DNA of 34,475 bases from Gammaproteobacteria bacterium (GTDB lineage Bacteria > Pseudomonadota > Gammaproteobacteria > Steroidobacterales > Steroidobacteraceae). The translations under genes and the position numbers were made by a program. Shown piece by piece: positions 9,828 to 17,203 of the stretch. The stretch's first letter is position 1; each line of letters starts with the position of its first letter. The stretch spans positions 1-34,475 of the forward strand of contig JADLDF010000047.1 in NCBI GenBank assembly GCA_020846815.1. The letters are read 5' to 3'. The notes beneath the pieces are model-generated. The model had not been told where the DNA came from and searched no databases. It worked only from the letters and a program-made list of their open reading frames with translations.

Positions 9828-10943
9828 ATGGCGGGCAACGGTACCGGTGCTGGTACTCACACGGCCAACGATGCGGGCGAACATCAGGATCGAGGCCCGA
9901 GGCCGAATCCGAGCCTGAGCTCGATCCAGAGCCAGAGCTCAACTCAAAGCCTGAGCCTGAGCTCAACCCAGAGTCTGAGCTCAACCCGGAGTGAGAGCCA
10001 AGGCCAGGGCGGCACTCAGGGCACGGATCGCGTCCTCATGGTCCGCCCGGCCAGCTTCGGCTTCAATGCGGATGCCGCCGCGACCAATCGCCTGCAGCAA
10101 CGGCCGCAGGTCGGCGCGCAGGACGTCCAGGCCCTCGCGCTGGCGGAGTTCGAGGCGCTGCGCGCCGCGCTGGTCGCCGAAGGTGTGCGTGTCTGTGTCG
10201 CCGACGACACGCCCGCGCCGCCCAAGCCCGACGCGGTGTTCCCGAACAACTGGGTCAGCTTCCATGCCGATGGCACGGTCGTGCTCTATCCGCTGCAGCC
10301 GCCGAGCCGACGGCCGGAGCGGCGCGAGGCGATCGTCGAGCAGGCCTGCCGCGAGCTCGGCTACCCGCTGCGCCGGCGGCTCGACCTCGCCGTCCACGAG
10401 CACGACGGTCGCTTTCTCGAAGGTACCGGCAGTCTGGTGCTCGATCCGCGGCAGCGGCGTGCCTACGCCTGCCTCTCGCCGCGCACCGACCTGTCGCTGC
10501 TGCACGAGTGGTGCGCGCTGCTCGACTACGAGCCGGTTGCGTTCCGCGCCACCGATGCGCACGGTCTGCCCTGGTACCACACCAACGTCATGATGTGCAT
10601 CGGCACAGCGTTCGCGCTGGTCGCCGCCGAGTCCATCGCGCCGCAGGATCGCGAGCGCGTGCTGGACAGTCTCGCCGCCTCGGGCCGCGAGCTCATCGAG
10701 ATCGATCGCGCCGCCGTCGGCGGCTTCGCCGGCAACCTGCTCGAGCTCTCGGCCTGGGACGAGGCGCTCGGCGACGTGCGCGTGCTGGTGATGTCGGCCC
10801 GCGCGCGCCGTGTGCTCGACGGTGCGGCCTGGCAACGTCTCTCGGCCTGCGTCGACAGCGTGCTGGCGGTGCCGGTGCCGACCATCGAGACGGTCGGCGG
10901 CGGCGGCGTGCGCTGCATGCTCGCCGAGGTCGGCGCGGGCTGA
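9828..10943 (+). CDS. ctlX: CtlX-type amidinohydrolase (arginine deiminase/amidinotransferase fold)
   Basis: This 371-residue member of the guanidino-group-modifying enzyme fold is closest to the CtlX family, which is linked to citrulline or arginine-derivative breakdown. The core begins near residue 68 (RVLMVRPASFGFN). Family landmarks are FPNNW (138-142), ExTGS-like FLEGTGS (197-202), His251 in WYHTNVMMCIG, and a C-terminal GGGGVRCM with the presumed nucleophile Cys363. The ATG at 9828 has a perfect AGGAGG eight bases upstream, which fixes the start. About 65 residues precede the core, and residues ~29-56 are a Ser/Leu/Gln/Thr-rich repeat encoded by an 18-bp tandem repeat, not normal for this family. 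The gene's end is duplicated in a 65-bp repeat. The catalytic domain looks complete. The physiological substrate is not certain. Confidence 0.88.
   Translation: MAGNGTGAGTHTANDAGEHQDRGPRPNPSLSSIQSQSSTQSLSLSSTQSLSSTRSESQGQGGTQGTDRVLMVRPASFGFNADAAATNRLQQRPQVGAQDVQALALAEFEALRAALVAEGVRVCVADDTPAPPKPDAVFPNNWVSFHADGTVVLYPLQPPSRRPERREAIVEQACRELGYPLRRRLDLAVHEHDGRFLEGTGSLVLDPRQRRAYACLSPRTDLSLLHEWCALLDYEPVAFRATDAHGLPWYHTNVMMCIGTAFALVAAESIAPQDRERVLDSLAASGRELIEIDRAAVGGFAGNLLELSAWDEALGDVRVLVMSARARRVLDGAAWQRLSACVDSVLAVPVPTIETVGGGGVRCMLAEVGAG
9911..9999 (+). repeat. 18-bp imperfect tandem repeat inside ctlX
   Basis: The unit GAGCCTGAGCTCAACCCA and close variants occur at 9911-9928, 9929-9946, 9953-9970 and 9971-9988, with a 6-base partial unit at 9947-9952 and a degenerate copy after 9988. 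Each copy encodes six residues (about SLSSTQ). The period is a multiple of three, so gain or loss of units keeps the reading frame. Confidence 0.85.
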
Positions 10944-11075
10944 AACACGTCGCTTGCACGGTCACAGCGAGCGCGAGCCATATGCTCGCCGAACTCGGCG
11001 CGGGCTGAAACAATCGCGTGTGCGGTCGCGATGAGTGCGAGCTGCTGGCTCGTTGCAGTCGGCGCGGGCGGAATG
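10917..11075 (+). repeat. About 65-bp tandem repeat covering the 3' end of ctlX
   Basis: A segment starting ATGCTCGCCGA and running through TCGGCGCGGGCTGAAAC recurs with a 65-base period (10917, then 10982) and again in degraded form 64 bases later (TCGGCGCGGGCGGAA near 11059). Copies one and two both spell the end of the protein including TGA. This fills most of the 215-base gap before plsY. Otherwise I see no gene there. Confidence 0.7.
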
Positions 11076-11158
11076 CCGGTGCCCGGCAGCAGTGAAGGCG
11101 TTGCCGGGCCTCGCCGGGCGGGCGCGGCCGCGCGCGACTCGTTAAGCTTGCGACCACG

Positions 11159-11830
11159 ATGGACCTGCTCCTGCGCCTGCTCGGCGCCTATCTCCTCGGT
11201 TCGATCAATGGTGCGCTCGTCGTCGGCCGACTGGCCGGCGGCGTCGACATCCGCACCCAGGGCAGCGGCAATGCCGGCGGCACGAATGCGCTGCGCACCC
11301 AGGGCGCGAAATTCGCGCTCGCGGTGATCGTCATCGACATCCTCAAGGGCTGGCTGGCGGCTGCCTGGCTCGGCACGCTGCCGGCGCTGGCGCCGTCGGC
11401 GCCGGCGAGCGCAGCGGCGACGCTCGCCTGGTCGCCGGCGGCCTGCGCGTTCGCCGCGATCCTCGGCCACGTCTGGCCGGTGTTCCACGGCTTCCGTGGC
11501 GGCAAGGGTGTCGCCACCCTGGTCGGCGCCGTCGCCGGTCTCGTGCCGGGCCAGCTCGCGGCGGTGCTCGGCGTTTGGCTGCTCATGATGCTGCTGTTCG
11601 GCTTCGTGGGCCTCGCCTCGATCGTCGCCGTCGCGGCGCTGCCGGTGCTGGTGCTGCTGCGTCCGCCATCCGGCGGCGCCGTGCTGCCGCTGGTGGCTTT
11701 CGGCGTCGCCTGCGCGCTGCTCGTCGCCTGGACCCATCGCGGCAACCTGCGGCGCATGCACGCCGGCACCGAGCCACGCTCGCGACGGCTATGGCTGCTC
11801 GGGCGGCTGCGCGGCGGGACGCGGACGTGA
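11159..11830 (+). CDS. plsY: Glycerol-3-phosphate acyltransferase PlsY
   Basis: PlsY is an integral inner-membrane enzyme that transfers an acyl group from acyl-phosphate to glycerol-3-phosphate, the first acylation of phospholipid synthesis. The 223 residues show the three conserved loops: GSGNAGGTN (35-43; many orthologs have GSGNPGATN), GHVWPVFHGFRGGKGVAT (103-120), and HRGNLRRMHAGTE (193-205). Five or more hydrophobic segments lie between them. The ATG at 11159 places the first membrane helix directly at the N-terminus, as usual. birA follows 64 bases downstream on the same strand, so the stretch plsY-birA-coaX-SPOR may be one operon. The Pro-to-Ala and Ala-to-Gly changes in loop 1 are conservative, and activity is expected. 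Confidence 0.95.
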   Translation: MDLLLRLLGAYLLGSINGALVVGRLAGGVDIRTQGSGNAGGTNALRTQGAKFALAVIVIDILKGWLAAAWLGTLPALAPSAPASAAATLAWSPAACAFAAILGHVWPVFHGFRGGKGVATLVGAVAGLVPGQLAAVLGVWLLMMLLFGFVGLASIVAVAALPVLVLLRPPSGGAVLPLVAFGVACALLVAWTHRGNLRRMHAGTEPRSRRLWLLGRLRGGTRT

Positions 11831-11894
11831 GCGGTGCCGAGTCGGGCCTGCATGACGAGGAGACGGGGATCGTGGCCAAGGGCAGGATGAACGA

Positions 11895-12953
11895 ATGAAT
11901 GCAGGTTCGTCGGGCCCGCGCGACGCAGGCGCGAGTTCGCCGGGTACGTCGCCGGCCGCGTCGCCCGCGCAGCGCACGTTCGCGGCGCTGGCCGACGGCG
12001 AGCTGCATTCCGGCGAGTCGCTGGCCGCGGCCGCGGGCGTCACGCGCAGCGCCGTCTGGAAGTCGATCGAGGCGCTGCGCGAGCTCGGCCTGCGGATCGA
12101 GGCCGGCACCCATCGCGGCTACCGGCTCGCGCATCCGAGCGAGGCGCTGGATGCCGCGGCGATCCGCCGCGCCGTCGACCCGGCATTGCAGCCGGCGCTG
12201 CGCACGCTCGAGGTCGAGTGGACGCTGCCCTCGAGCAACGCTGCGCTGCTCGCGCGTGCGCCGCCGCCGCCCGGCACCTGCGACGTGCTGTTCGTCGAAC
12301 ACCAGACCGCGGGCCGCGGCCGTCGTGGCCGCGGCTGGCTCGCGCCGCTCGGCGGCAGCCTCGCGCTGTCGCTGGCCGCGAGCTTCGACCCGCTGCCGCG
12401 TGATCTCGCCTCGCTGTCGCTGGTCGTCGGCCTCTGCACGCTGCGTGCGCTGGCCCGCTGCGGTGCCCGCGGCCTGCGGCTCAAGTGGCCCAACGACCTC
12501 GTCACCGGGGCCGGCAAGGTCGGTGGCATCCTCATCGAGCTGCGCGCCGAGGCGGGCGGGCCGGCTCAGGTCGTGATCGGCGTCGGGCTGAACCTGCGGC
12601 TCGACGCCGAAGTGCAGGCCGCAGTCGCCGCGACCGGCACTTCGGCCGTGGATCTCGCCTCGACGGGCGTCGATCCTGCGGCGCGCAACGCCATCGCCGG
12701 CGCACTGCTCGACGAATACCTGCGCGGCATCGCCCGCTTCACCGCCGAGGGTTTCGCGCCGTTCGCCGCCGAATGGCAAGCGGCCGATGCGCTGCGCGAC
12801 CTGCCGGTGCGGGTCAGCGGCGCGGGCGCGGAGCTCGTCGGCATCGCCCGCGGCATCGATGCCGCGGGCGCGCTGCGCCTCGAGCTCGCCGATGGACGGC
12901 TCCTGCCCGTCGTCTCCGGCGAGGTTTCGGTGCGAGCAGTGGGCGCAGCATGA
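11895..12953 (+). CDS. birA: Biotin-[acetyl-CoA-carboxylase] ligase and biotin operon repressor
   Basis: BirA activates biotin with ATP and attaches it to the acetyl-CoA carboxylase carrier protein. Members with an N-terminal winged helix also repress biotin synthesis genes. The 352 residues contain that winged helix at about 28-80 (SGESLAAAAGVTRSAVWKSIEALRELG), the biotinyl-AMP loop GRGRRGRGW (140-148), KWPNDL (197-202) and KVGGILIEL (208-216), then a C-terminal SH3-like domain. The first ~25 residues are an Ala/Ser/Pro-rich extension. The ATG at 11895 follows AGGA at a suitable distance. The stop overlaps the coaX start (ATGA), implying translational coupling. Confidence 0.95.
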   Translation: MNAGSSGPRDAGASSPGTSPAASPAQRTFAALADGELHSGESLAAAAGVTRSAVWKSIEALRELGLRIEAGTHRGYRLAHPSEALDAAAIRRAVDPALQPALRTLEVEWTLPSSNAALLARAPPPPGTCDVLFVEHQTAGRGRRGRGWLAPLGGSLALSLAASFDPLPRDLASLSLVVGLCTLRALARCGARGLRLKWPNDLVTGAGKVGGILIELRAEAGGPAQVVIGVGLNLRLDAEVQAAVAATGTSAVDLASTGVDPAARNAIAGALLDEYLRGIARFTAEGFAPFAAEWQAADALRDLPVRVSGAGAELVGIARGIDAAGALRLELADGRLLPVVSGEVSVRAVGAA

Positions 12954-13723
12954 CCGCGCGCCTGCTGATCGACGTCGGCAACACGCGCATCAAGTGGGCG
13001 CGGCTGCGCGGCGGGCGGCTCGGGCGCATGCAGGCCGCGGCGCACGACGGCTGGCGTGCCGCCGACTACCGGCGCGCGCTCGCGACTGCGCTGCGCGGCG
13101 TCGCGGCCATCGACGTCGTCAGCGTCGCCGGCGAGCGCGCCGATCGCGAACTGGCGCGGGCGATCGTCGCACACTGCGGCCTCGCGCCACGCTTCGTCGC
13201 CGCGACGCGCACCGCTGCCGGCGTCACCAATGGCTATCGCGAGATCTGGCGGCTCGGCATCGACCGCTGGGTCGCCGCGATCGGCGGCTGGCATGCGCCG
13301 GCGCGCCGTGGCCGTCCGGTCTGCGTGGTCGACGTCGGCACCGCGACCACGATCGATCTGGTCGACGCACGCGGCCGGCACCGAGGTGGCGCGATCGTCC
13401 CGGGCCCGGCCCTGATGGTGTCGAGTCTGCTGCGCGGCACGCGCGGCATCCAGCGCCGCGCGGCCGGCGCCGGGGCTGCCGTGCCACGCGCGCCGTTCGC
13501 GCGCTCGACCCGTGCGGCGCTGGAGGCGGGTGCGCACCACGCCGTGGCCGCGCTGGTCGACCGCGCCGCCGCCGCGGCGTACCGGTCCACCGGCCGCAGG
13601 CCGCTGCTGCTGCTGACCGGCGGCGCTGCGCCGGCGGTCGCGCGCCACGTGGCGAGCCCGCATTCCGTGATCCCCGACCTGGTCCTGCGCGGTCTCGCCG
13701 CGCTGGCCGATCCACTACCCTAG
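12950..13723 (+). CDS. coaX: Type III pantothenate kinase
   Basis: CoaX phosphorylates pantothenate, the first step of coenzyme A synthesis. The type III enzyme belongs to the ASKHA (acetate kinase/Hsp70) fold. The 257 residues carry the N-terminal phosphate loop DVGNTRIKW (8-16), GIDRW (103-107), the second phosphate loop DVGTATTID (128-136) and a late Gly-rich LLLTGGAA. The length is typical. The ATG at 12950 lies within the birA stop as ATGA, which fixes the start. The order birA-coaX-SPOR protein-tRNA-Thr matches xanthomonad-type genomes, whereas E. coli has type I coaA after birA. Confidence 0.94.
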   Translation: MTARLLIDVGNTRIKWARLRGGRLGRMQAAAHDGWRAADYRRALATALRGVAAIDVVSVAGERADRELARAIVAHCGLAPRFVAATRTAAGVTNGYREIWRLGIDRWVAAIGGWHAPARRGRPVCVVDVGTATTIDLVDARGRHRGGAIVPGPALMVSSLLRGTRGIQRRAAGAGAAVPRAPFARSTRAALEAGAHHAVAALVDRAAAAAYRSTGRRPLLLLTGGAAPAVARHVASPHSVIPDLVLRGLAALADPLP

Positions 13724-13734
13724 AATCGCCGCTC

Positions 13735-14586
13735 ATGCGCATCGCATTCCTCGGGCTCCTGCTCGCCAATCTGGTTGCTTTCGGCTGGTCGCAGTGGCTC
13801 GCGCCCGGCCCCACATCTTCGCCGGCAGCGGTCAGGCCGTCGTCGGGCTCCGGCCCGGCTCGCATCCTGCTGGCGAACGAACGGCCGGCAACGTCGCCTG
13901 CGGCCGGGACGGTGTCCGACATGGCTGCCATCACGGCCGCGACCACGGCGGCAGCCACGGTCACGGCTGCAGGCGCGGCCGTCGTCGCGGCGGCCGGCCC
14001 TGCGGGCGTCGCGGGCACCACGCCGGCCGGCCTGTCCGCCGCGCCGACCGGCGCGGGTCTGGCGATCGCCGCCCTGTCGGCGCCGGTGCCGCTGCCGACA
14101 GCGGCCCGCCGCTGCGCCTCGATGGGGCCGTTCAGCGACGCCGAAGGGCTCGCGCAGGTCACGGCGATGCTGCAGCAGGACGGCTATGCGCCGCGACAGC
14201 GCACCGCGAACGGCGCCGTGGTCGACAGCTACATCGTCGTGATCCGCCAGCTTCGCAACGAGGCCGACCAGGCGCGGGTCGTCGCCCGCCTGAATCGCGG
14301 CGGGCTCGACGACGCCTTCGCGATCCCGAAGCTCGACGACGGCCACGCGGTTTCGGTCGGGCTGTTCAGCCAGGCACGGCGCGCCGAGCGCCGCGTGCTG
14401 GCTGTCGGCAAGATGGGCTTCAAGGCCGAGATCGTCGAGCGCACGCGACCTGGCAAGGTCTACTGGCTCGACTTCGACCTCAAGACGCCGGCCGCGGGCA
14501 GCGCCGACCCGTTCGCAGCCGCCAGTGCCGATCCCGCGCAGAAGTGGCAGGTCGTGCCATGTCCGGCCCCCGGAGCCCTCGGCTAG
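13735..14586 (+). CDS. SPOR-like domain protein
   Basis: The protein has 283 residues. A single N-terminal hydrophobic helix (MRIAFLGLLLANLVAFGW) should anchor it in the inner membrane. A roughly 90-residue Ala/Thr/Val-rich linker follows. From about residue 120 there is a compact domain with RRCASMGPFSDAEGLAQV at its start and VSVGLFSQARRAERR later, resembling the SPOR fold that binds denuded septal peptidoglycan. It starts 11 bases after coaX, and a TAGAAT sits just before the ATG. The linker's long Ala runs are unusual but in keeping with local composition. The domain call rests on pattern and on the conserved gene order, not on an alignment. Confidence 0.78.
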   Translation: MRIAFLGLLLANLVAFGWSQWLAPGPTSSPAAVRPSSGSGPARILLANERPATSPAAGTVSDMAAITAATTAAATVTAAGAAVVAAAGPAGVAGTTPAGLSAAPTGAGLAIAALSAPVPLPTAARRCASMGPFSDAEGLAQVTAMLQQDGYAPRQRTANGAVVDSYIVVIRQLRNEADQARVVARLNRGGLDDAFAIPKLDDGHAVSVGLFSQARRAERRVLAVGKMGFKAEIVERTRPGKVYWLDFDLKTPAAGSADPFAAASADPAQKWQVVPCPAPGALG

Positions 14587-14588
14587 AA
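14583..14588 (+). promoter_or_regulatory. Possible -10 element for tRNA-Thr
   Basis: TAGAAT ends 14 bases before the mature tRNA 5' end and overlaps the stop codon of the SPOR gene. No good -35 hexamer is seen at the expected distance, so this is tentative. Confidence 0.35.
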
Positions 14589-14602
14589 TCCGTGTCAGGC
14601 TC

Positions 14603-14677
14603 GCCGGGTTAGCACAGCGGTAGTGCAGCGGTTTTGTAAACCGTTGGTCGGGGGTTCAAATCCCTCACCCGGCACCA
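14603..14677 (+). tRNA. tRNA-Thr (anticodon TGT)
   Basis: A complete cloverleaf can be drawn: acceptor GCCGGGT/ACCCGGC, D stem GCAC/GTGC, anticodon stem GCGGT/ACCGT around loop TTTGTAA (anticodon TGT, reads ACA), T stem GGGGG/CCCTC with TTCAAAT loop, discriminator A and encoded CCA. It is the integration target of the element to its right. The last 45 bases are copied at 20093-20137, so the gene stays intact on the left side. Confidence 0.97.
14633..14677 (+). repeat. attL core (3' half of tRNA-Thr)
   Basis: This 45-bp block, from TTTGTAAACCG in the anticodon loop through the CCA end, is identical to 20093-20137. Flanking bases differ on both sides, which sets the limits. Crossover in an anticodon loop is typical of tyrosine integrases that use tRNA genes. 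Confidence 0.95.
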
Positions 14678-14750
14678 CGCTATAACTCGCTGAATATCCG
14701 CCGGTTTTCCGTCATATCGCCAAGGTGGATTGCTGCCCGAAAGGTGCCGG

Positions 14751-14772
14751 TATTGGCACTTTCTTGGGCACT
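14751..14772 (+). promoter_or_regulatory. Left candidate integrase arm-type sites
   Basis: TATTGGCACT (14751-14760) and the near copy CTTGGGCACT (14763-14772) lie between attL and the integrase gene. The same decamer is clustered just inside attR. Placement near both core sites is what arm-type integrase or excisionase sites would show. The remaining bases from 14678 to 14871 hold no gene that I can support. Confidence 0.55.
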
Positions 14773-14871
14773 GGGGTAGTGTTTCACACGCGAGCTGCGT
14801 TTCTAAGCGGCTCGCACCGGCGCGGCAACGCTGGTGGAGCCTGACCACAGAAGCCTGAACAGGAGGCGACC

Positions 14872-16032
14872 GTGGCTAATGTCGAAGAATACCGGACTCG
14901 TGGCGACAAGGGCCCCAAGCGCTACGTCGCGCGCATCCGTCTGAAGGGCTTCAAGCCGACCAGCAAGACGTTCCCGAGCCGCGCCGAGGCCGAGGCCTGG
15001 GCGACGACGTTCGAGGCGGAGCTGAAGGGCATCCGTGCGCGAACGGGTGTCCACGCGGCGACCGATGCGACCGCGATCACCATCCGGCAACTGATCGAGC
15101 GGTTTCTGGCCGATCCCGTCGTAAGCCAACTGCGCTGGCACGGCGAGCTGTCGGACCTGCTGGCGGCATGGGCCGACGAGTACGGTGGCGTCAAGGTTCG
15201 CCAGTTCGGCCGCATCCACGTCGAGGCGATGCGGGACAGGCTGCTCGCCACGCGGATTCGCCCAGTCACACGGCCGACGAAGAAGAAAAAGCCTGCGCCG
15301 ATTGCCTCTCTCGAGGGGGCGCCGGCCGTTAAGCCCGAGCCGGAGAAGAAGCCCAAGACGATGAGCCCGGCGAGGGTCAACCGCTACATCGCGGCGATGC
15401 GTCGCACTTGGACATGGGGGATCGTCAAGGGTTACGTCCTGCCGTCGCAGCCGTGGCCGCCGGAAGTGATGCTGTCGGAGCCGAAGCCGAAGCCGGTCTA
15501 TGCCGAGGGGGACGAAATCGCGGCGATGTTCTCGGCGTGCGATGCGGTCGCGCCGGAGCTGGGGTCGCTGGTCCGGTTCCTGGTCGGCACCGGCTGCCGG
15601 CTGACCGATGCGCTGAACGTCACATGGCGCGACGTGGACGAGAAGGGCGGCGACGTGGCCGTGCGCGGGCAGAAGACCGATCACCCGCTGCGCGTCGCCA
15701 TGCTGGCGCCGGCCCGTGACGCGATCGCGAGGGCGAAGTCGGTCCGCAACGTCTCGGGTCGCGTGTTCTGGCAGTACGCGACCGCGACGAGCCCGCAGTG
15801 GCATTGGACGAAGGCGAAGCGCGCGTTCCCCGAGCAGATGAAGGGCTGGCGGCTGCACGACTGCCGACACCTCTGCGCAAGTCTGCTCGCCGCAAGCGGC
15901 GCTTCTCCAGTCGAACTGGCTGCGCAGTTGGGGCATTCGACACTCCAGATGGTGCAGCGTTACGCCCACGTCCGCGGCGGGCACCGTGGGGCTGCGCACG
16001 ACAAGGTCGACAAGGCTTTTGGTCGCCGATGA
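14872..16032 (+). CDS. int: Tyrosine-type site-specific integrase
   Basis: This 386-residue recombinase would insert and excise the element at tRNA-Thr. The N-terminus (about 1-60) is an arm-binding type domain (YVARIRLKGFKPTSKTFPSRAEAEAW), followed by a core-binding domain and the catalytic domain from about 205. The catalytic set is complete: Arg243 (GTGCRLTDAL), Lys268 (GQKTDH), His329 and Arg332 (LHDCR), His355 (LGHS) and Tyr364 (VQRYAHV). The start is a GTG at 14872 with AGGAGG upstream. Residues ~134-165 are a Lys/Pro/Ala-rich insertion within the core-binding region, not usual for the family. The gene sits directly next to attL, and its stop overlaps the following ATG (ATGA). Confidence 0.96.
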   Translation: MANVEEYRTRGDKGPKRYVARIRLKGFKPTSKTFPSRAEAEAWATTFEAELKGIRARTGVHAATDATAITIRQLIERFLADPVVSQLRWHGELSDLLAAWADEYGGVKVRQFGRIHVEAMRDRLLATRIRPVTRPTKKKKPAPIASLEGAPAVKPEPEKKPKTMSPARVNRYIAAMRRTWTWGIVKGYVLPSQPWPPEVMLSEPKPKPVYAEGDEIAAMFSACDAVAPELGSLVRFLVGTGCRLTDALNVTWRDVDEKGGDVAVRGQKTDHPLRVAMLAPARDAIARAKSVRNVSGRVFWQYATATSPQWHWTKAKRAFPEQMKGWRLHDCRHLCASLLAASGASPVELAAQLGHSTLQMVQRYAHVRGGHRGAAHDKVDKAFGRR

Positions 16033-16577
16033 CCGTTGCCGATAAGAACTGGATATCCCTCGGAGACGCTGCGCTGCGGGTCTATCGGCGGTTGTTCGCC
16101 GATCGTGAGCAGCGAAGCACGGTCGACAAGATCCGCAAGCGCATCCGGTACGCCGTGCAGCACGAGACACTGCAACCGGCGAATCGAGACGGGCGCGAGG
16201 GCTTCACGATCCAGGAGTTCACGAGGTGGGCTGCCGGCCCGTATCCCGGCGCGATAGGTGGAGTCGTCCCGGTTCGTGGAGCCGTGCGCCTCGCCTTCAA
16301 AGTGCGAGGCCGGCTTACTGCGCGCGTTTTGCCGCCTGAACTCGTCACCCCGCCGGAAGACCCAAAGCAAGCGCATGACCTGGCGCTGCGGTACTGGAGA
16401 AACGGCGAGGATGCTCGGGAGGCTCTAGAGACTGCCCGCTCCGTCATCGCATCTCGTGATGCGGAACTCGCCAATTACCGACAGCGCGACGCACAGCGGC
16501 GGGCGCGCGCGCAGGAATCTGGCAAGAAGGGCGGCCGCCCGAGAATCCGTGTCGAGAAAATCGGAAAGCCTTCCTAA
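16029..16577 (+). CDS. Unknown element protein with basic coiled C-terminus
   Basis: I do not recognise this 182-residue protein. It begins at an ATG overlapping the integrase stop, so it is probably translated with the integrase. The N-terminal half (WISLGDAALRVYRRLFADREQ, then IRKRIRYAVQ and REGFTIQEFTRWA) has the spacing of a helix-turn-helix or small DNA-binding domain. Residues ~115-160 are helical and charged (AREALETARSVIASRDAELANYRQRDAQRR), likely coiled coil. The end is Lys/Arg/Gly-rich (ESGKKGGRPR), likely nucleic-acid contacting. There is no signal peptide or membrane segment. A role in integration control is inferred only from the overlap with int. Confidence 0.72.
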   Translation: MTVADKNWISLGDAALRVYRRLFADREQRSTVDKIRKRIRYAVQHETLQPANRDGREGFTIQEFTRWAAGPYPGAIGGVVPVRGAVRLAFKVRGRLTARVLPPELVTPPEDPKQAHDLALRYWRNGEDAREALETARSVIASRDAELANYRQRDAQRRARAQESGKKGGRPRIRVEKIGKPS

Positions 16578-16592
16578 CCGAGATTCTCGACA
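16550..16592. repeat. 15-bp inverted repeat across the stop codon of the 182-residue gene
   Basis: TGTCGAGAAAATCGG (16550-16564) pairs with CCGAGATTCTCGACA (16578-16592) with 13 of 15 matches. A smaller GGAA/TTCC pairing lies in the loop, which holds the TAA stop. It sits between the integrase pair and the excisionase-like gene. It could be a terminator (no T-run follows) or an operator controlling the downstream gene. Confidence 0.6.
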
Positions 16593-16632
16593 CAAAATGG
16601 CGGGGCTGTGAGCAATTGAAGGAGCCACAGCA

Positions 16633-16950
16633 ATGCCTGAAAGCCGGTCTAGGCAGACGGACGCTCCGCACGTCGAAGGACTACCGCATTCCTGGTGTCT
16701 CGCCACGTGGCCCGAGTCCGTCTTTCCCAACGACGCAAAGCGCGCCCGGTGGATTCTCCGAAGCTACCGCAATGAGTTGATCGCCGCGGGCGCACTGTCT
16801 CGCGTCGGCAAGACCCTGTTGGTAGTGGGGAAGGGTTACGGGCGCTTCCTCGCGAAGCGCGCGGCATGCGTCGATTCGTTCCAGTCGAACAACCCTCGGA
16901 TGCGCACGGACGGCGATTCCTTCGCCGAGCCGCCCCTTTCTGTCGCTTGA
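16633..16950 (+). CDS. Small excisionase-like / winged-helix candidate
   Basis: This 105-residue protein has AAGGAG well placed before the ATG. Residues ~27-75 (WPESVFPNDAKRARWILRSYRNELIAAGALSRVGKTLLVVGKGYGRFLAKRA) follow the layout of small winged-helix recombination directionality factors: a helical part, an RVGK-type turn, a beta hairpin with hydrophobic alternation and a final short helix. Such proteins bend DNA at arm sites and push the integrase towards excision. The C-terminal ~30 residues look disordered. It lies between the integrase pair and the replication genes. I call it excisionase-like by pattern and context only; it could be a transcription regulator. Confidence 0.6.
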   Translation: MPESRSRQTDAPHVEGLPHSWCLATWPESVFPNDAKRARWILRSYRNELIAAGALSRVGKTLLVVGKGYGRFLAKRAACVDSFQSNNPRMRTDGDSFAEPPLSVA

Positions 16951-16961
16951 AGAATTTCGCC

Positions 16962-16977
16962 CCGCATGCGCGTGCGG
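16962..16977 (+). terminator. Small hairpin with short T-run before the replication genes
   Basis: CCGCA and TGCGG form a 5-bp stem with a six-base loop followed by TTT, twelve bases after the excisionase-like stop. The stem is short, so it might attenuate rather than fully end transcription. Confidence 0.3.
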
Positions 16978-17023
16978 TTTCCTGGCGGGAGCGCAGCGTG
17001 CAGAGGCGGGGCGGGAGCAGCCC

Positions 17024-17203
17024 ATGAAGAATACCCACGCGGCCGTGCGCCGCAAAGATCTCCCACCTACCCGCGCCGACCTCGAAGCACGCCGACGTCG
17101 TGACCTCGCGCGGCTCGAGCTCGCCTGGCGGCGACTGACCGCACCCGGCGCCGAGCATGTCGCGGTACTCGCCGGCATCGTGGTGCAGCGGATGGCGCCG
17201 TGA
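17024..17203 (+). CDS. Small basic element protein (59 residues)
   Basis: This short frame begins at an ATG with GGGAG upstream and ends in a TGA that overlaps the start region of the next gene. It encodes 59 residues, rich in Arg and Leu (RADLEARRRRDLARLELAWRRL), probably one long amphipathic helix followed by VAVLAGIVVQRMAP. I do not recognise it. The overlap chain with the three following genes is the main evidence that it is real: this gene, the Cys4 protein, the primase-like protein and the ATPase each overlap the next by one to four bases. It may bind nucleic acid or another replication protein. Confidence 0.6.
   Translation: MKNTHAAVRRKDLPPTRADLEARRRRDLARLELAWRRLTAPGAEHVAVLAGIVVQRMAP

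Noticed and set aside
9911..9999. CRISPR-like short repeats
   Set aside because: The units are contiguous 18-bp tandem copies without spacers and lie in frame inside a coding region.
14609..14848. Minus-strand frame ending in RDLNPRPTVYK-type text across the tRNA
   Set aside because: This is the well-known spurious reading of a tRNA antisense strand. The tRNA explains the sequence.
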